Shown: positions 1-7,635 of the stretch, piece by piece
How the letters are laid out: each line of letters starts with the position of its first letter
How positions within the stretch are numbered: position 1 is the first letter of the stretch
Source of the DNA: Ignavibacteria bacterium
GTDB taxonomy: Bacteria; Bacteroidota; Ignavibacteria; Kapaibacteriales; UBA2268
Reading direction: 5' to 3'
Length of the DNA stretch: 34,370 nt
NCBI GenBank assembly: GCA_012518115.1
Contig: JAAYTD010000045.1
Coordinates: 1-34,370 of the forward strand
Program-made: the position numbers and the translations under genes
The notes under the pieces: generated by a model
What the model saw: only the letters and a program-made list of their open reading frames with translations
Database searches by the model: none
What the model was told of the DNA's origin: nothing

Positions 1-81
1 AATATTTTTAGCTAACATTACGTTGCTAATTTGATTAAAATAGCTACCCTTTATTTTCTCATGGCTCTCGCTAAATTCCAT
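1..81 (-). CDS. Unknown protein, first 27 codons only (runs off left edge)
   Basis: The reading frame opens at an ATG at 81 (minus strand) and stays open for 27 codons to the window edge, beginning MEFSESHEKIKGSYF. A strong ribosome binding site (AAGGAGG) lies about nine bases upstream. I do not recognise the family. The start, the ribosome binding site and about 240 bp of upstream DNA are repeated in inverted orientation at 13565-13893, where the same frame is broken by one extra A. Conservation of the start region in two copies supports a real translated ORF, but without the rest of the gene no function can be given. It could also be a short leader peptide whose stop lies just outside the window. 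Confidence 0.4.
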   Translation of the reverse strand, partial: MEFSESHEKIKGSYFNQISNVMLAKNI

Positions 82-185
82 GTTTGCAAGCCTCCTTTAT
101 TCTTGCGTTTTGATAAGTGAAAAAAATATTATTTTGACACATTATTATTTTTTAAAATAATAAAAAATAGCGAAATAAAAAAGAT

Positions 186-236
186 AAAAAAAACTACTAG
201 CTAGTAATTTTTCTGTATTCTATAGCTAGTAGTTTT
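186..236 (-). terminator. Hairpin terminator in repeat arm (probably bidirectional)
   Basis: A 14-bp perfect stem is formed by AAAACTACTAGCTA (190-203) and TAGCTAGTAGTTTT (223-236). On the minus strand it is followed by a run of T (complement of the A run 186-193), and on the plus strand by TTTTCTTTTTT. It sits about 105 bases upstream of the ATG at 81 and is conserved in the second repeat arm, so it may be an attenuator of the small gene rather than only the end of an upstream transcript. Confidence 0.6.
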
Positions 237-345
237 CTTTTTTAATTAATTGTTATTTCTATTTATACCACTAATAAGTTCTAGAAGTATATGAGGGTGT
301 TCTGCCCTCAGTTTAGCTTAGCGGTGTAGTTGTTTTTTTTAATAG

Positions 346-520
346 ACTACCCCGGTCAGGCTTCGCCTGCCACTCCTTCGTCCCGAAGGGGAATTTGCTA
401 ACTTCGTAGAGGGGCAAATTCTCCTCTTGAGAGGAGTACCCGCGAAGCGGGGGAGGTGTGGTTTATTAACTACCCCGTCAAACTGCGTTTGACACCCCTT
501 CTGGGAAGGGGAATTTTATG
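346..520. repeat. Mosaic GC-rich hairpin repeat (forward orientation)
   Basis: Much richer in G and C than its surroundings, this element is built of short hairpins: GGCTTCGCC, CCTTCGTCCCGAAGG, CTCCTCTTGAGAGGAG, CCCGCGAAGCGGG, and a second CTACCCCGTCAAAC unit ending in CCCCTTCTGGGAAGGGG. The same units recur at 13285, 14610, 27573, 27841, 30228 and 33370. It ends against the stop codon of the EF-G-like gene, so it would lie in that gene's 3' transcript end. No coding potential is evident. Together with the repeat arm it fills the gene-free stretch 82-521. Confidence 0.8.
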
Positions 521-521
521 A

Positions 522-2648
522 TTATCCTTCTTCTTCAGCTATTTTCTTGTAAGCTTCAATTAAATCCGCCTGAATATTAGGTGGTACAGGAGCGTACTCT
601 AAAAACTCTGAAGTATATGTAGCGCGCGCTTGTGTCATTGAGCGTAAAGCAGTTGAGTATTTATCCAATTCAGCAAGAGGCATTCTTGCTTTAATTTTCT
701 GATAATGTCCTTCTGTATCGCTACCTAATATCACGCCACGTCTTGATGGCAAGTCGCTCATAATATCACCAACAAAATTAGAAGGTACTTTTATTTCTAC
801 ACTATAGATAGGTTCAAGAATTTTTGGAGCAGCATTAATAAATCCGTCTCTAAATGCCATTGTTCCTGCCATTTTGAAAGCTGTCTCATTTGAATCTACA
901 GGGTGCATTTTTCCGTCGAAAATAGAAACACGTACATCGCGAACATAGGAGCCTGTAAGAGGTCCAACCTGCATTTTTTCCATAACACCTTTTAAGATAG
1001 CAGGCATAAAGCGAGTATCTATCACGCCGCCGACGATACAATTGACATATTCTAATTTTCCGCCCCATTCAAGTTCTATTAACTCTTTACCGCGAACAGT
1101 AAGCCCCGCAGGATTTGGCATATTTTCTACCCAAGGTTCTATTCTCATATGTACTTCGGCAAATTGTCCTGCTCCACCCGATTGTTTTTTATGACGATAT
1201 GAGTTATCTACTGATTTTTGTATAGTTTCACGATATGGAACACGTGGTTCTACATATTCAGCTTCAACTTTATATCTGTTTAGCAATCTATATTTAATAA
1301 CGCCAGAGTGTAATTCGCCTTGGCAATAAACGATAGTTTGGCGTAGCTCTTTAGAATGTTCGATCATAACAGTTGGATCTTCATTGCTTAAAGCATGTAG
1401 TCCTACACCAACTTTTTCTTCTTCGCCTTTTGTTTTAGGTACAACAGCTATACGTATCTTTGGATTAGGATAAGCTATTTTCTTATAATCTACATCAAAG
1501 TTTTTGTCATATAAGGTATTGTTAATTTTAGTGTTTTTCAATTTTACAGTAGCACCTAAATCTCCAGCAACAATGTGTTGAGCATCAATACGATTTTTTC
1601 CTTTAGTATAGAAAATCTGTCCTATTCTTTCATTTTGTCCACTACCTGCAATAATCATATCGGCACTTTGTACTAATTTTCCTGTATTGACACGGAAATA
1701 AGTCATATCTCCAAGTTTAGAATCAGAGAATAACTTATAAACAAATAAAGAAGTCGGTGCATTTGAATCACATTCTACTTCTTTTGAACCTTCAGCAACA
1801 AGTAATGGAAGTTCATTAGGTGCAGGTAAATAGCTTGTAATAAAGTTCAAAATACCATCTAAACCAACATTGTTTTTTCCAGAAGCACAAACAATAGGCA
1901 CAATTAAACGATTTTTGATACCTTCTTTGAACCCTTTTTCAAATTCTTCAGGAGATAAGTCTCCATTTTCAAAGTAGTGATTCATTAAATCTTCAGATGT
2001 TTCCGCAATAGATTCAACAAGTTCATTACGGTAATTTTCTGCTTCTGCTTGTAAATCAGCAGGTATATCACTTTCAGTTCCTTTACCGTTTGCATCATAT
2101 ACAATTTGTTTCATTTTAATAATATCAATAATAGTATTAAAATTAGCACCGGTTTTCACAGGGAATTGTACAATTTTACATGAAGCAGTTAAAGAAGTTT
2201 TGATATCATCGATTATTTTTGGGGAATCTGTTTCTATGTCTAATTTATTTATAACAATAAACATAGGTTTATTGAACTTCGCGGCATAGTTCCAAGCTAA
2301 TTCTGTACCTACTTCAACACCTGTTTGCGAATTTAATACAACCATTCCTGTATCGCAAACATGTATAGGTGCAATCATCTCGCCAATATAATCATCATAT
2401 CCAGGTGTATCAATCATATTGATTTTTTTGTCGTCCCATTCTATAAATAATGGTGTGCTGAAAATAGAAGAATTGCGATCTTGCTCTATTTCGTTATGAT
2501 CTGATAGTGTATTTCTATCTTCTACCGAGCCTTTTCTCGTAATAGCTCCTGATTTAAAAAGTAACGCTTCAATTAATGACGTTTTTCCGCTACCGGCATG
2601 TCCTATTGTAGCAACATTTCTAATGTCTGATGTTTCGTAAACTTTCAT
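522..2648 (-). CDS. Elongation factor G-like translational GTPase (EF-G paralogue)
   Basis: A 708-residue protein with the EF-G domain plan: a GTPase domain, then EF-G domains II to V. The GTPase motifs differ from canonical EF-G. G1 is GHAGSGKT (residues 16-23), the switch I region reads RNSSI (58-62) where EF-G has RGITI, G3 is DTPGY (80-84) with Tyr where EF-G has the catalytic His, and G4 is NKLD (134-137). This fits the second EF-G-like family (often annotated EF-G or FusA2) common in Bacteroidota, not the main fusA. No ribosomal protein genes are nearby. The start is the ATG at 2648, with CAGGAG upstream; an in-frame TTG one codon earlier is less likely. The exact role on the ribosome is unknown. 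Confidence 0.9.
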   Translation of the reverse strand: MKVYETSDIRNVATIGHAGSGKTSLIEALLFKSGAITRKGSVEDRNTLSDHNEIEQDRNSSIFSTPLFIEWDDKKINMIDTPGYDDYIGEMIAPIHVCDTGMVVLNSQTGVEVGTELAWNYAAKFNKPMFIVINKLDIETDSPKIIDDIKTSLTASCKIVQFPVKTGANFNTIIDIIKMKQIVYDANGKGTESDIPADLQAEAENYRNELVESIAETSEDLMNHYFENGDLSPEEFEKGFKEGIKNRLIVPIVCASGKNNVGLDGILNFITSYLPAPNELPLLVAEGSKEVECDSNAPTSLFVYKLFSDSKLGDMTYFRVNTGKLVQSADMIIAGSGQNERIGQIFYTKGKNRIDAQHIVAGDLGATVKLKNTKINNTLYDKNFDVDYKKIAYPNPKIRIAVVPKTKGEEEKVGVGLHALSNEDPTVMIEHSKELRQTIVYCQGELHSGVIKYRLLNRYKVEAEYVEPRVPYRETIQKSVDNSYRHKKQSGGAGQFAEVHMRIEPWVENMPNPAGLTVRGKELIELEWGGKLEYVNCIVGGVIDTRFMPAILKGVMEKMQVGPLTGSYVRDVRVSIFDGKMHPVDSNETAFKMAGTMAFRDGFINAAPKILEPIYSVEIKVPSNFVGDIMSDLPSRRGVILGSDTEGHYQKIKARMPLAELDKYSTALRSMTQARATYTSEFLEYAPVPPNIQADLIEAYKKIAEEEG

Positions 2649-2851
2649 CAAATTCTCCTGTAAAAAAATTAAATATATATTATAAAATTATGATTATCCT
2701 AATAATTTTGACGGATTTTCTAAGAACAAAATAGTGTAAACTTAAAAATAATAAAAAACATTTATTTTTTAGTATTTATAAGCAAAAAAAACAAGAAAAA
2801 GGTGTTTTTTTTTAAAAAAATGAAAAGTAATAAAAAAAGTAATAAAAAAAA

Positions 2852-2883
2852 TTTGGTTTTTTCAAAAAAAAGTTATATTTTTG
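2852..2883 (+). promoter_or_regulatory. Bacteroidota-type promoter for the tRNA genes
   Basis: TTTG (2852-2855) is followed after 20 bases by TATTTTTG (2876-2883), which matches the Bacteroidota pattern of a TTTG box, a 19-21 base spacer and TAnnTTTG. It lies about 110 bases upstream of the first tRNA. The rest of the 346-bp gap between the EF-G gene and the tRNAs (2649-2994) is A/T-rich and shows no other signal I can support. Confidence 0.65.
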
Positions 2884-2994
2884 TATTCTGTTTTTTATCG
2901 CACCTATAGTTTCTTAGAGATTTGTATAAAAAACAGATTAGATATTAAAATTGTCATTCATAAAAAACATAAAGTAATTAAGTTTATTTTATTC

Positions 2995-3068
2995 GGGCCT
3001 GTAGCTCAACCGGTTAGAGCGCCGGACTCATAATCCGTAGGTTGGGGGTTCAAGTCCCTCCAGGCCCA
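2995..3068 (+). tRNA. tRNA with CAU anticodon (elongator Met, or Ile2)
   Basis: A complete cloverleaf of 74 nt. The acceptor stem GGGCCTG pairs with CAGGCCC, the D arm is GCTC/GAGC, the anticodon loop is CTCATAA with anticodon CAT, and the T arm is GGGGG-TTCAAGT-CCCTC with one G-U. The discriminator is A and CCA is not encoded. The first anticodon-stem pair is C-T mismatched. A CAU anticodon can be Met or lysidine-modified Ile2; the sequence alone does not let me choose. It is not an obvious initiator tRNA, because the first acceptor pair is a normal G-C. Confidence 0.93.
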
Positions 3069-3158
3069 CTTTTCTATATTGGAATAAAATAAATTGCTAA
3101 TTTTTAGTCGTTAAAGAATAATGTATTTTCTAAAAGTATGTTATTCTTTATTTTTATA

Positions 3159-3232
3159 CGGAGCATAGCGCAGCCCGGTAGCGCACGTCGTTCGGGACGA
3201 CGGGGTCGCAGGTTCAAATCCTGTTGCTCCGA
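3159..3232 (+). tRNA. tRNA-Pro (CGG)
   Basis: A complete 74-nt cloverleaf. The acceptor stem CGGAGCA pairs with TGCTCCG, the anticodon stem CGTCG/CGACG encloses loop TTCGGGA with anticodon CGG, and the T loop is TTCAAAT. CCA is not encoded. It lies 90 bases after the CAU tRNA and is probably transcribed with it from the promoter at 2852. Confidence 0.95.
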
Positions 3233-3511
3233 CGCAATATTAAAAATACAAATTGTTATATATATTGTAAGTACTTTACAATCAATACGTTTGTTTAAAT
3301 ACACTTACACAACACATTGATTTTCTTTTTTTACTTCATTCCTATCTTCATATAAAAATTTTATATGAATTTATAATAACAAAATGATATTACAATAACA
3401 AATTCAAAAACAAATGAAAGTTGTTTTTTTATATAAAAAATTGCTATAAATTTTGTATATTAGTAGCTATATTATTTATAGTTGGTTAAATTTTTATTTT
3501 TTTTGAGAATT

Positions 3512-4831
3512 ATGCAAGCAATTAAAGTTATATCGGAAACTAAGCAACTTATTTCTAAAGGTGATCAAGCTTTGCAAAAAGAAAATTATGAAACGGCTGT
3601 TGCTTATTATTCGCAAGCTATACGACTTGACGCTAAAGCTAATTTTGCATATTTTAAACGTGGACAAGTTTATGCTATAGAAGGGAAGTATTCTGAAGCC
3701 ATTACAGATTTTAATAGTGCTATTACATTAAATCCCGAATTTTCGTTTGCATATTATAAGCGTGCTCTCGTCTATTTAGAAATAAAACAGCATCGTATGG
3801 CTATAGAAGATTTTAATCGCGCTTTAATGTTAAATCCAGATATAAAAAATGCTTATACTAAACGTGGTTATTGCTATTTTGTAATTAAAGATTATGATAA
3901 CGCTATTGCAGATTTAACTAAATCTTTAGAACTAACCCCTAATGCTGCTTTAACATATTTTCATCGTGCTAATTCTTACTTTATGCAAAAAAAATATGAT
4001 CTAGCTAAGGCTGATTATGATTCAGCTATATTATTTGATTCTACAGATGCTAGATACTATCTTTCACGCGCCATAAATTATACGAACTTAGATATGAATG
4101 AAGAAGCACTTTTTGATTTAGATAATGCTATAAGAATAGACCCTTCGGTTAAATTAGCTTATCAATATCGTGCTACTATTAATATAAAATTGAATAAATA
4201 TCAAAGTGCAATAAATGACATAGACAGATTGATTTCATTAAAATTAGAAGATAAAAGAATATATGTGAGCCGTGCTTATTGTAATTTTAATCTAAAAAAT
4301 TATGATGCTGCTATTGAAGATTATACTAAAGCCTTAGAATATGATCCAAATGATGCAAGTATTTTGATAAATCGCGCAAACGCTTGTTTTAATGCAGGTA
4401 GAATAGAAGAAGCAATTTTAGATTATACACGTGCAATAGAACTTGAACCAAACTATTTTACCGCTTATAATTCTTTAGGTAATTGCTATTCACAGTTAGG
4501 AAACTATCGTGAAGCAATCAAAAGTTTTTCGAAAGCTATAGTTTTTTCGCCGAAATCATATCAAGCTTATGTAGGACGCGGACTAGCTTTCTTAAGAATG
4601 AAACATATTCCTAAAGCACTTGAAGATTTTACCTTAGCATTAGAAATAAATCCTAAAGTTCCGCAAATTTATTTAAATCGTGCTATTGCTTTTAGAATGC
4701 AAGGTAGGGTTGAGGAAGCTGCAAAAGATTTTATCGACTACCTAATTTTAGTACCTGAAATTACAAAACAAACAAACCATATAAAAACTTGGTTGAAACG
4801 GAATGGATTTCCTTATGAGGTAGCTCAATAA
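3512..4831 (+). CDS. Tetratricopeptide repeat protein
   Basis: This 439-residue protein consists almost entirely of about twelve 34-residue TPR units, from about residue 10 to 415, with the typical W/Y-x-G/R-A-Y-F-x-L-x-K-Y-x-A-I-x-D-F-x-x-A-I-x-L-x-P pattern. There is no signal peptide or membrane segment, so it is probably a cytoplasmic scaffold for protein-protein contacts; the partner is unknown. I use the ATG at 3512. An in-frame TTG at 3482 would add MVKFLFFLR, which has no ribosome site. It precedes glgA by 59 bases on the same strand, but a shared transcript is only a possibility. Confidence 0.85.
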   Translation: MQAIKVISETKQLISKGDQALQKENYETAVAYYSQAIRLDAKANFAYFKRGQVYAIEGKYSEAITDFNSAITLNPEFSFAYYKRALVYLEIKQHRMAIEDFNRALMLNPDIKNAYTKRGYCYFVIKDYDNAIADLTKSLELTPNAALTYFHRANSYFMQKKYDLAKADYDSAILFDSTDARYYLSRAINYTNLDMNEEALFDLDNAIRIDPSVKLAYQYRATINIKLNKYQSAINDIDRLISLKLEDKRIYVSRAYCNFNLKNYDAAIEDYTKALEYDPNDASILINRANACFNAGRIEEAILDYTRAIELEPNYFTAYNSLGNCYSQLGNYREAIKSFSKAIVFSPKSYQAYVGRGLAFLRMKHIPKALEDFTLALEINPKVPQIYLNRAIAFRMQGRVEEAAKDFIDYLILVPEITKQTNHIKTWLKRNGFPYEVAQ

Positions 4832-4890
4832 TAGTTGTTCAATTTAACTAAATAAAATAAAAATAATAAATAAAGACAAAAGGTAATAAT

Positions 4891-6351
4891 ATGAATATTC
4901 TAATAGTTGCAACAGAAGTATCACCATTTGCAAAAACTGGAGGATTAGCTGATGTAGTTTCTTCTTTAAGTATTGAATGGAAGAAAAAAGGACATCGTCC
5001 TGTGATAATTATGCCGAAGCATAGACGTATAGATATTCAAAAATATAATTTCCATCCAACTTTTTTAACTTTATTAGTACCGATGGGATATTGGACAGAA
5101 TATGCTACAATATGGCGCGGGAAACTACCTAATTCGGAAGTTGAAGTATATTTAGTGGAAAATAATTCATATTTCGATAGACCCGGAATTTATGGTGATA
5201 CAAGTGAATATATGGACAATGATAGGCGGTTTATATTTTTATCACGTGCTGCTTTTGAAGCTGCTAAGGCTTTGAATTTTAAACCTGATATTTTACATGC
5301 TCATGATTATCATTCTGCATATACTATGCCTTTTTTGAAAACGCATTACAAAAACGATCCGTTTTTTGCAAGAACTGCTGGCGTTTTTACTATACATAAT
5401 CTTGCTTATCAAGGTAGATTTGATCCACAAGCTACTATGGAATATTCGTCTTTTGGAATGAAAAGCTTTTATCCGGGTTCTTGGTTTGAGTATTATGGTT
5501 CTACCAACTTTATGAAAACAGGAATAAAGTTTGCTGATAAAGTTACAACTGTAAGTCCTACTTACGCTAACGAAATTAGAACGGAATACTTTGGTGAAGG
5601 TTTGCATAATGTGCTAAATAGTCGTGCAAGTGATTTAATAGGCATTCTAAACGGAGTAAATTATGATGAATGGAATCCTGAAACAGATAAATTTTTGCCA
5701 ATGAATTATTCGGTAAATAGTCTAGAGAAAAAGAAAGATATAAAATATAAGTTTTTGCGAGATAATAATATAAACGATGATTTAGATATTCCTCTTGTAG
5801 GAATGGTTACAAGACTTACTGAACAAAAAGGTATAGATTTAATAATCAATAAATTAGAAGATTTCTTATGGCACTGTAAAATCAGATTTGCTGTTGTAGG
5901 GTCTGGCGAGCCAAGATATGAAAATTATTTTAACTATATTAAATCAAAATATCCGTTCTCTTCAATTGTGTACATAGGATATAATGAGAAAATAGCACGT
6001 CAAGTTTATGCAGCAAGCGATATGTTTTTAGTACCTTCACGCTTTGAACCATGCGGGCTAACACAAATGTATGCAATGAAATACGGCACTTTGCCTATAG
6101 TAAGAGCTACCGGAGGATTAATCGATACTGTTCAAGAAGTAATTCCTTCCCAAAAAACAGGGACAGGATTTGTATTCTGGAACTATAACGCTGAAGATTT
6201 TGCTTATGCTTTGCTACGTAGTTTAGAAGTCTATAGTAATAGTGAACTTCTTAATAAAGCAAGAAAAAATGCAATGGGAATGGATTTTTCCTCTGCAAAA
6301 AGTGCAGAAAAATATATAGAAGTTTTTAAATGGGCGTTAGAAAAAATATAA
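4891..6351 (+). CDS. glgA: Glycogen synthase (ADP-glucose type), GT5 family
   Basis: The protein extends alpha-1,4-glucan chains from ADP-glucose. It has 486 residues, which is usual for bacterial GlgA. The N-terminal ADP-glucose binding signature KTGGLADV is at residues 15-22, followed by the starch-synthase catalytic domain (VYLVENNSYFDRPGIYGD, HAHDYHSA, FTIHNLAYQG). The C-terminal Rossmann domain carries VTRLTEQKG and the conserved segment RFEPCGLTQMYAMKYG with the catalytic Glu. No other glycogen genes (glgB, glgC, glgP) are in the window. It starts at ATG 4891 with AGGTAA upstream. Confidence 0.95.
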   Translation: MNILIVATEVSPFAKTGGLADVVSSLSIEWKKKGHRPVIIMPKHRRIDIQKYNFHPTFLTLLVPMGYWTEYATIWRGKLPNSEVEVYLVENNSYFDRPGIYGDTSEYMDNDRRFIFLSRAAFEAAKALNFKPDILHAHDYHSAYTMPFLKTHYKNDPFFARTAGVFTIHNLAYQGRFDPQATMEYSSFGMKSFYPGSWFEYYGSTNFMKTGIKFADKVTTVSPTYANEIRTEYFGEGLHNVLNSRASDLIGILNGVNYDEWNPETDKFLPMNYSVNSLEKKKDIKYKFLRDNNINDDLDIPLVGMVTRLTEQKGIDLIINKLEDFLWHCKIRFAVVGSGEPRYENYFNYIKSKYPFSSIVYIGYNEKIARQVYAASDMFLVPSRFEPCGLTQMYAMKYGTLPIVRATGGLIDTVQEVIPSQKTGTGFVFWNYNAEDFAYALLRSLEVYSNSELLNKARKNAMGMDFSSAKSAEKYIEVFKWALEKI

Positions 6352-6531
6352 TTTCCAATACCATTAGCTATAATTATAAACTAATTGTTTTCTTAAAAAA
6401 CAATTAAAATTAAAAGTAAATATATAACTTACTTAACAACAAATAAAATAGTGATATAATATCTAAATATTACATATTATATTACTTTTTTATGCAAACT
6501 AAATAATTAAACTTATCAAAGGAGGAACCCT

Positions 6532-7458
6532 ATGATAACCTATTTAAAAAATGCAGAAAATGGCGGTTTAACCACATTAGACAATTGGCAGAAAAAATGT
6601 TGGATAAGTATTACTTCTCCAAATCAAGATGAAATAAATTATATTCTGAACGAACTGAAAGTTCCATCAGATTTTTTATATGATATACAAGATGACGGTG
6701 AAAGACCACGCGTAGAAATTGAAGACGGCTGGACTTTAATTATTATGCGAATACCTATAAGGAGAGATTCTTCAATATCATTCTTTACTGTACCGCTTGG
6801 AATAGTTATAAAGGATGATATTGTAGCTACAATTTGTTTCCATCAAAATGATGTAATGCCAGATTTTATCATCTATACGCAGAGAAAATCGATTCGTATA
6901 GATAATAATATAAATTTTTTATTAAGGCTATTCTTATCAACATCTGTTTGGTTCCAAAAATATCTAAAGCAAATTAATGCTAATGTAAGAATGGCGGAAA
7001 AAGAATTAGAACGTTCTGTCAAAAATGAAGACTTGAAATCATTATTGAAAATTCAAAACTGTTTAGTCTATTTCATTACTTCCCTTAAAGGAAATAATAT
7101 ATTACTTTCAAAATTAAAAAACCTTAAATCAAATGAAGAAATTGATCTTGACTTATTAGAAGATGTGGAAATTGAACTAAAACAAGCTATCGAAACGACA
7201 AATGTTCATAGTAATATATTAGCTGGGACAATGAATGCTTATGCTACTATCGTTTCTAATAATGTAAACGACATTATGAAAAAGTTAACCTCAATAACTG
7301 TTATTCTTATGATCCCAACTTTAGTAGCTAGTATATATGGTATGAACTTATACAATTCTTTAGAAACAAGCCAATATGGATTTGTTTCTATTATTTTAAT
7401 AGCTACATTTTTAACTGCATTAGGTACATTATACTTACGAAGACGAAATTTCTTTTGA
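6532..7458 (+). CDS. corA: CorA-family divalent cation (Mg/Co) channel
   Basis: A 308-residue protein with the CorA layout: a soluble cytoplasmic N-terminal domain, a long helical region (about 140-240), then two membrane helices at the C-terminus joined by the periplasmic loop holding the YGMN filter signature (GMN at 270-272). It ends in the usual basic tail RRRNFF. It would admit Mg2+ into the cell down the membrane potential. The strong AAAGGAGG ribosome site ten bases upstream fixes the start. It stands alone, 180 bp after glgA; this gap is A/T-rich with no clear promoter. Confidence 0.92.
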   Translation: MITYLKNAENGGLTTLDNWQKKCWISITSPNQDEINYILNELKVPSDFLYDIQDDGERPRVEIEDGWTLIIMRIPIRRDSSISFFTVPLGIVIKDDIVATICFHQNDVMPDFIIYTQRKSIRIDNNINFLLRLFLSTSVWFQKYLKQINANVRMAEKELERSVKNEDLKSLLKIQNCLVYFITSLKGNNILLSKLKNLKSNEEIDLDLLEDVEIELKQAIETTNVHSNILAGTMNAYATIVSNNVNDIMKKLTSITVILMIPTLVASIYGMNLYNSLETSQYGFVSIILIATFLTALGTLYLRRRNFF

Positions 7459-7598
7459 TGCTTGGTTTACAAAAGAGATATGGCAAGTATAATTGAAAAC
7501 TAATGTAGTATAGTAAAATGACAAGCATACGCAGCAGCTAGCTAGTGCCTGCCAGAGTTTTTGTTGATAAACAACAAATAATTTGTTGCAAATTTTTG

Positions 7599-7628
7599 TT
7601 GAAAATTTGCTAAAAAGTATTATCTTTG
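7599..7628 (+). promoter_or_regulatory. Promoter for the NhaP2-like gene, close enough for a leaderless mRNA
   Basis: TTG (7599-7601) is followed after 19 bases by TATCTTTG (7621-7628), a full match to the Bacteroidota promoter pattern. The ATG of the antiporter is at 7636, only seven bases further on, so transcription would begin at or within a few bases of the start codon. Confidence 0.6.
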
Positions 7629-7635
7629 TAGAATT

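Larger units (their letters stand above)
1..325 (-). repeat. Inverted repeat arm, copy 1 (partner at 13565-13893)
   Basis: The reverse complement of this stretch aligns nearly end to end with 13565-13893. Shared landmarks in the same order are ACCGCTAAGCTAAA, a GAGGG/CCCTC hairpin, TTCTAGAA, a long hairpin with the CTACTAGCT core, a T-rich tract, the AAGGAGG site, the ATG of a small ORF, and TTAGCAACGTAATG. I estimate about 90% identity by eye. Homology reaches the window edge, so the true repeat may be longer. It lies in non-coding leader DNA apart from the 27 codons at 1-81. Confidence 0.9.

Noticed and set aside
194-236. Frequent AGCTAG/CTAGCT hexamers across the window
   Set aside because: By rough count there are somewhat more than expected, but many fall at Leu-Ala or Ser codons; without a proper count this is not a supported signal.
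886-1068. Plus-strand ORF of 60 codons inside the EF-G gene
   Set aside because: It is the opposite strand of a well-conserved EF-G-like gene and shows no family features; the same holds for other antisense ORFs in glgA, guaB, the DASS gene, the YfcC gene and nhaA.
3104-3320. Overlapping ORFs on both strands near 3.1-3.3 kb
   Set aside because: They run across the tRNA-Pro gene, which accounts for the lack of stop codons.
6383-6405. Hairpin AATTGTTTT/AAAACAATT after glgA
   Set aside because: A/T-only stem without a following T run; too weak to call a terminator in such A/T-rich DNA.
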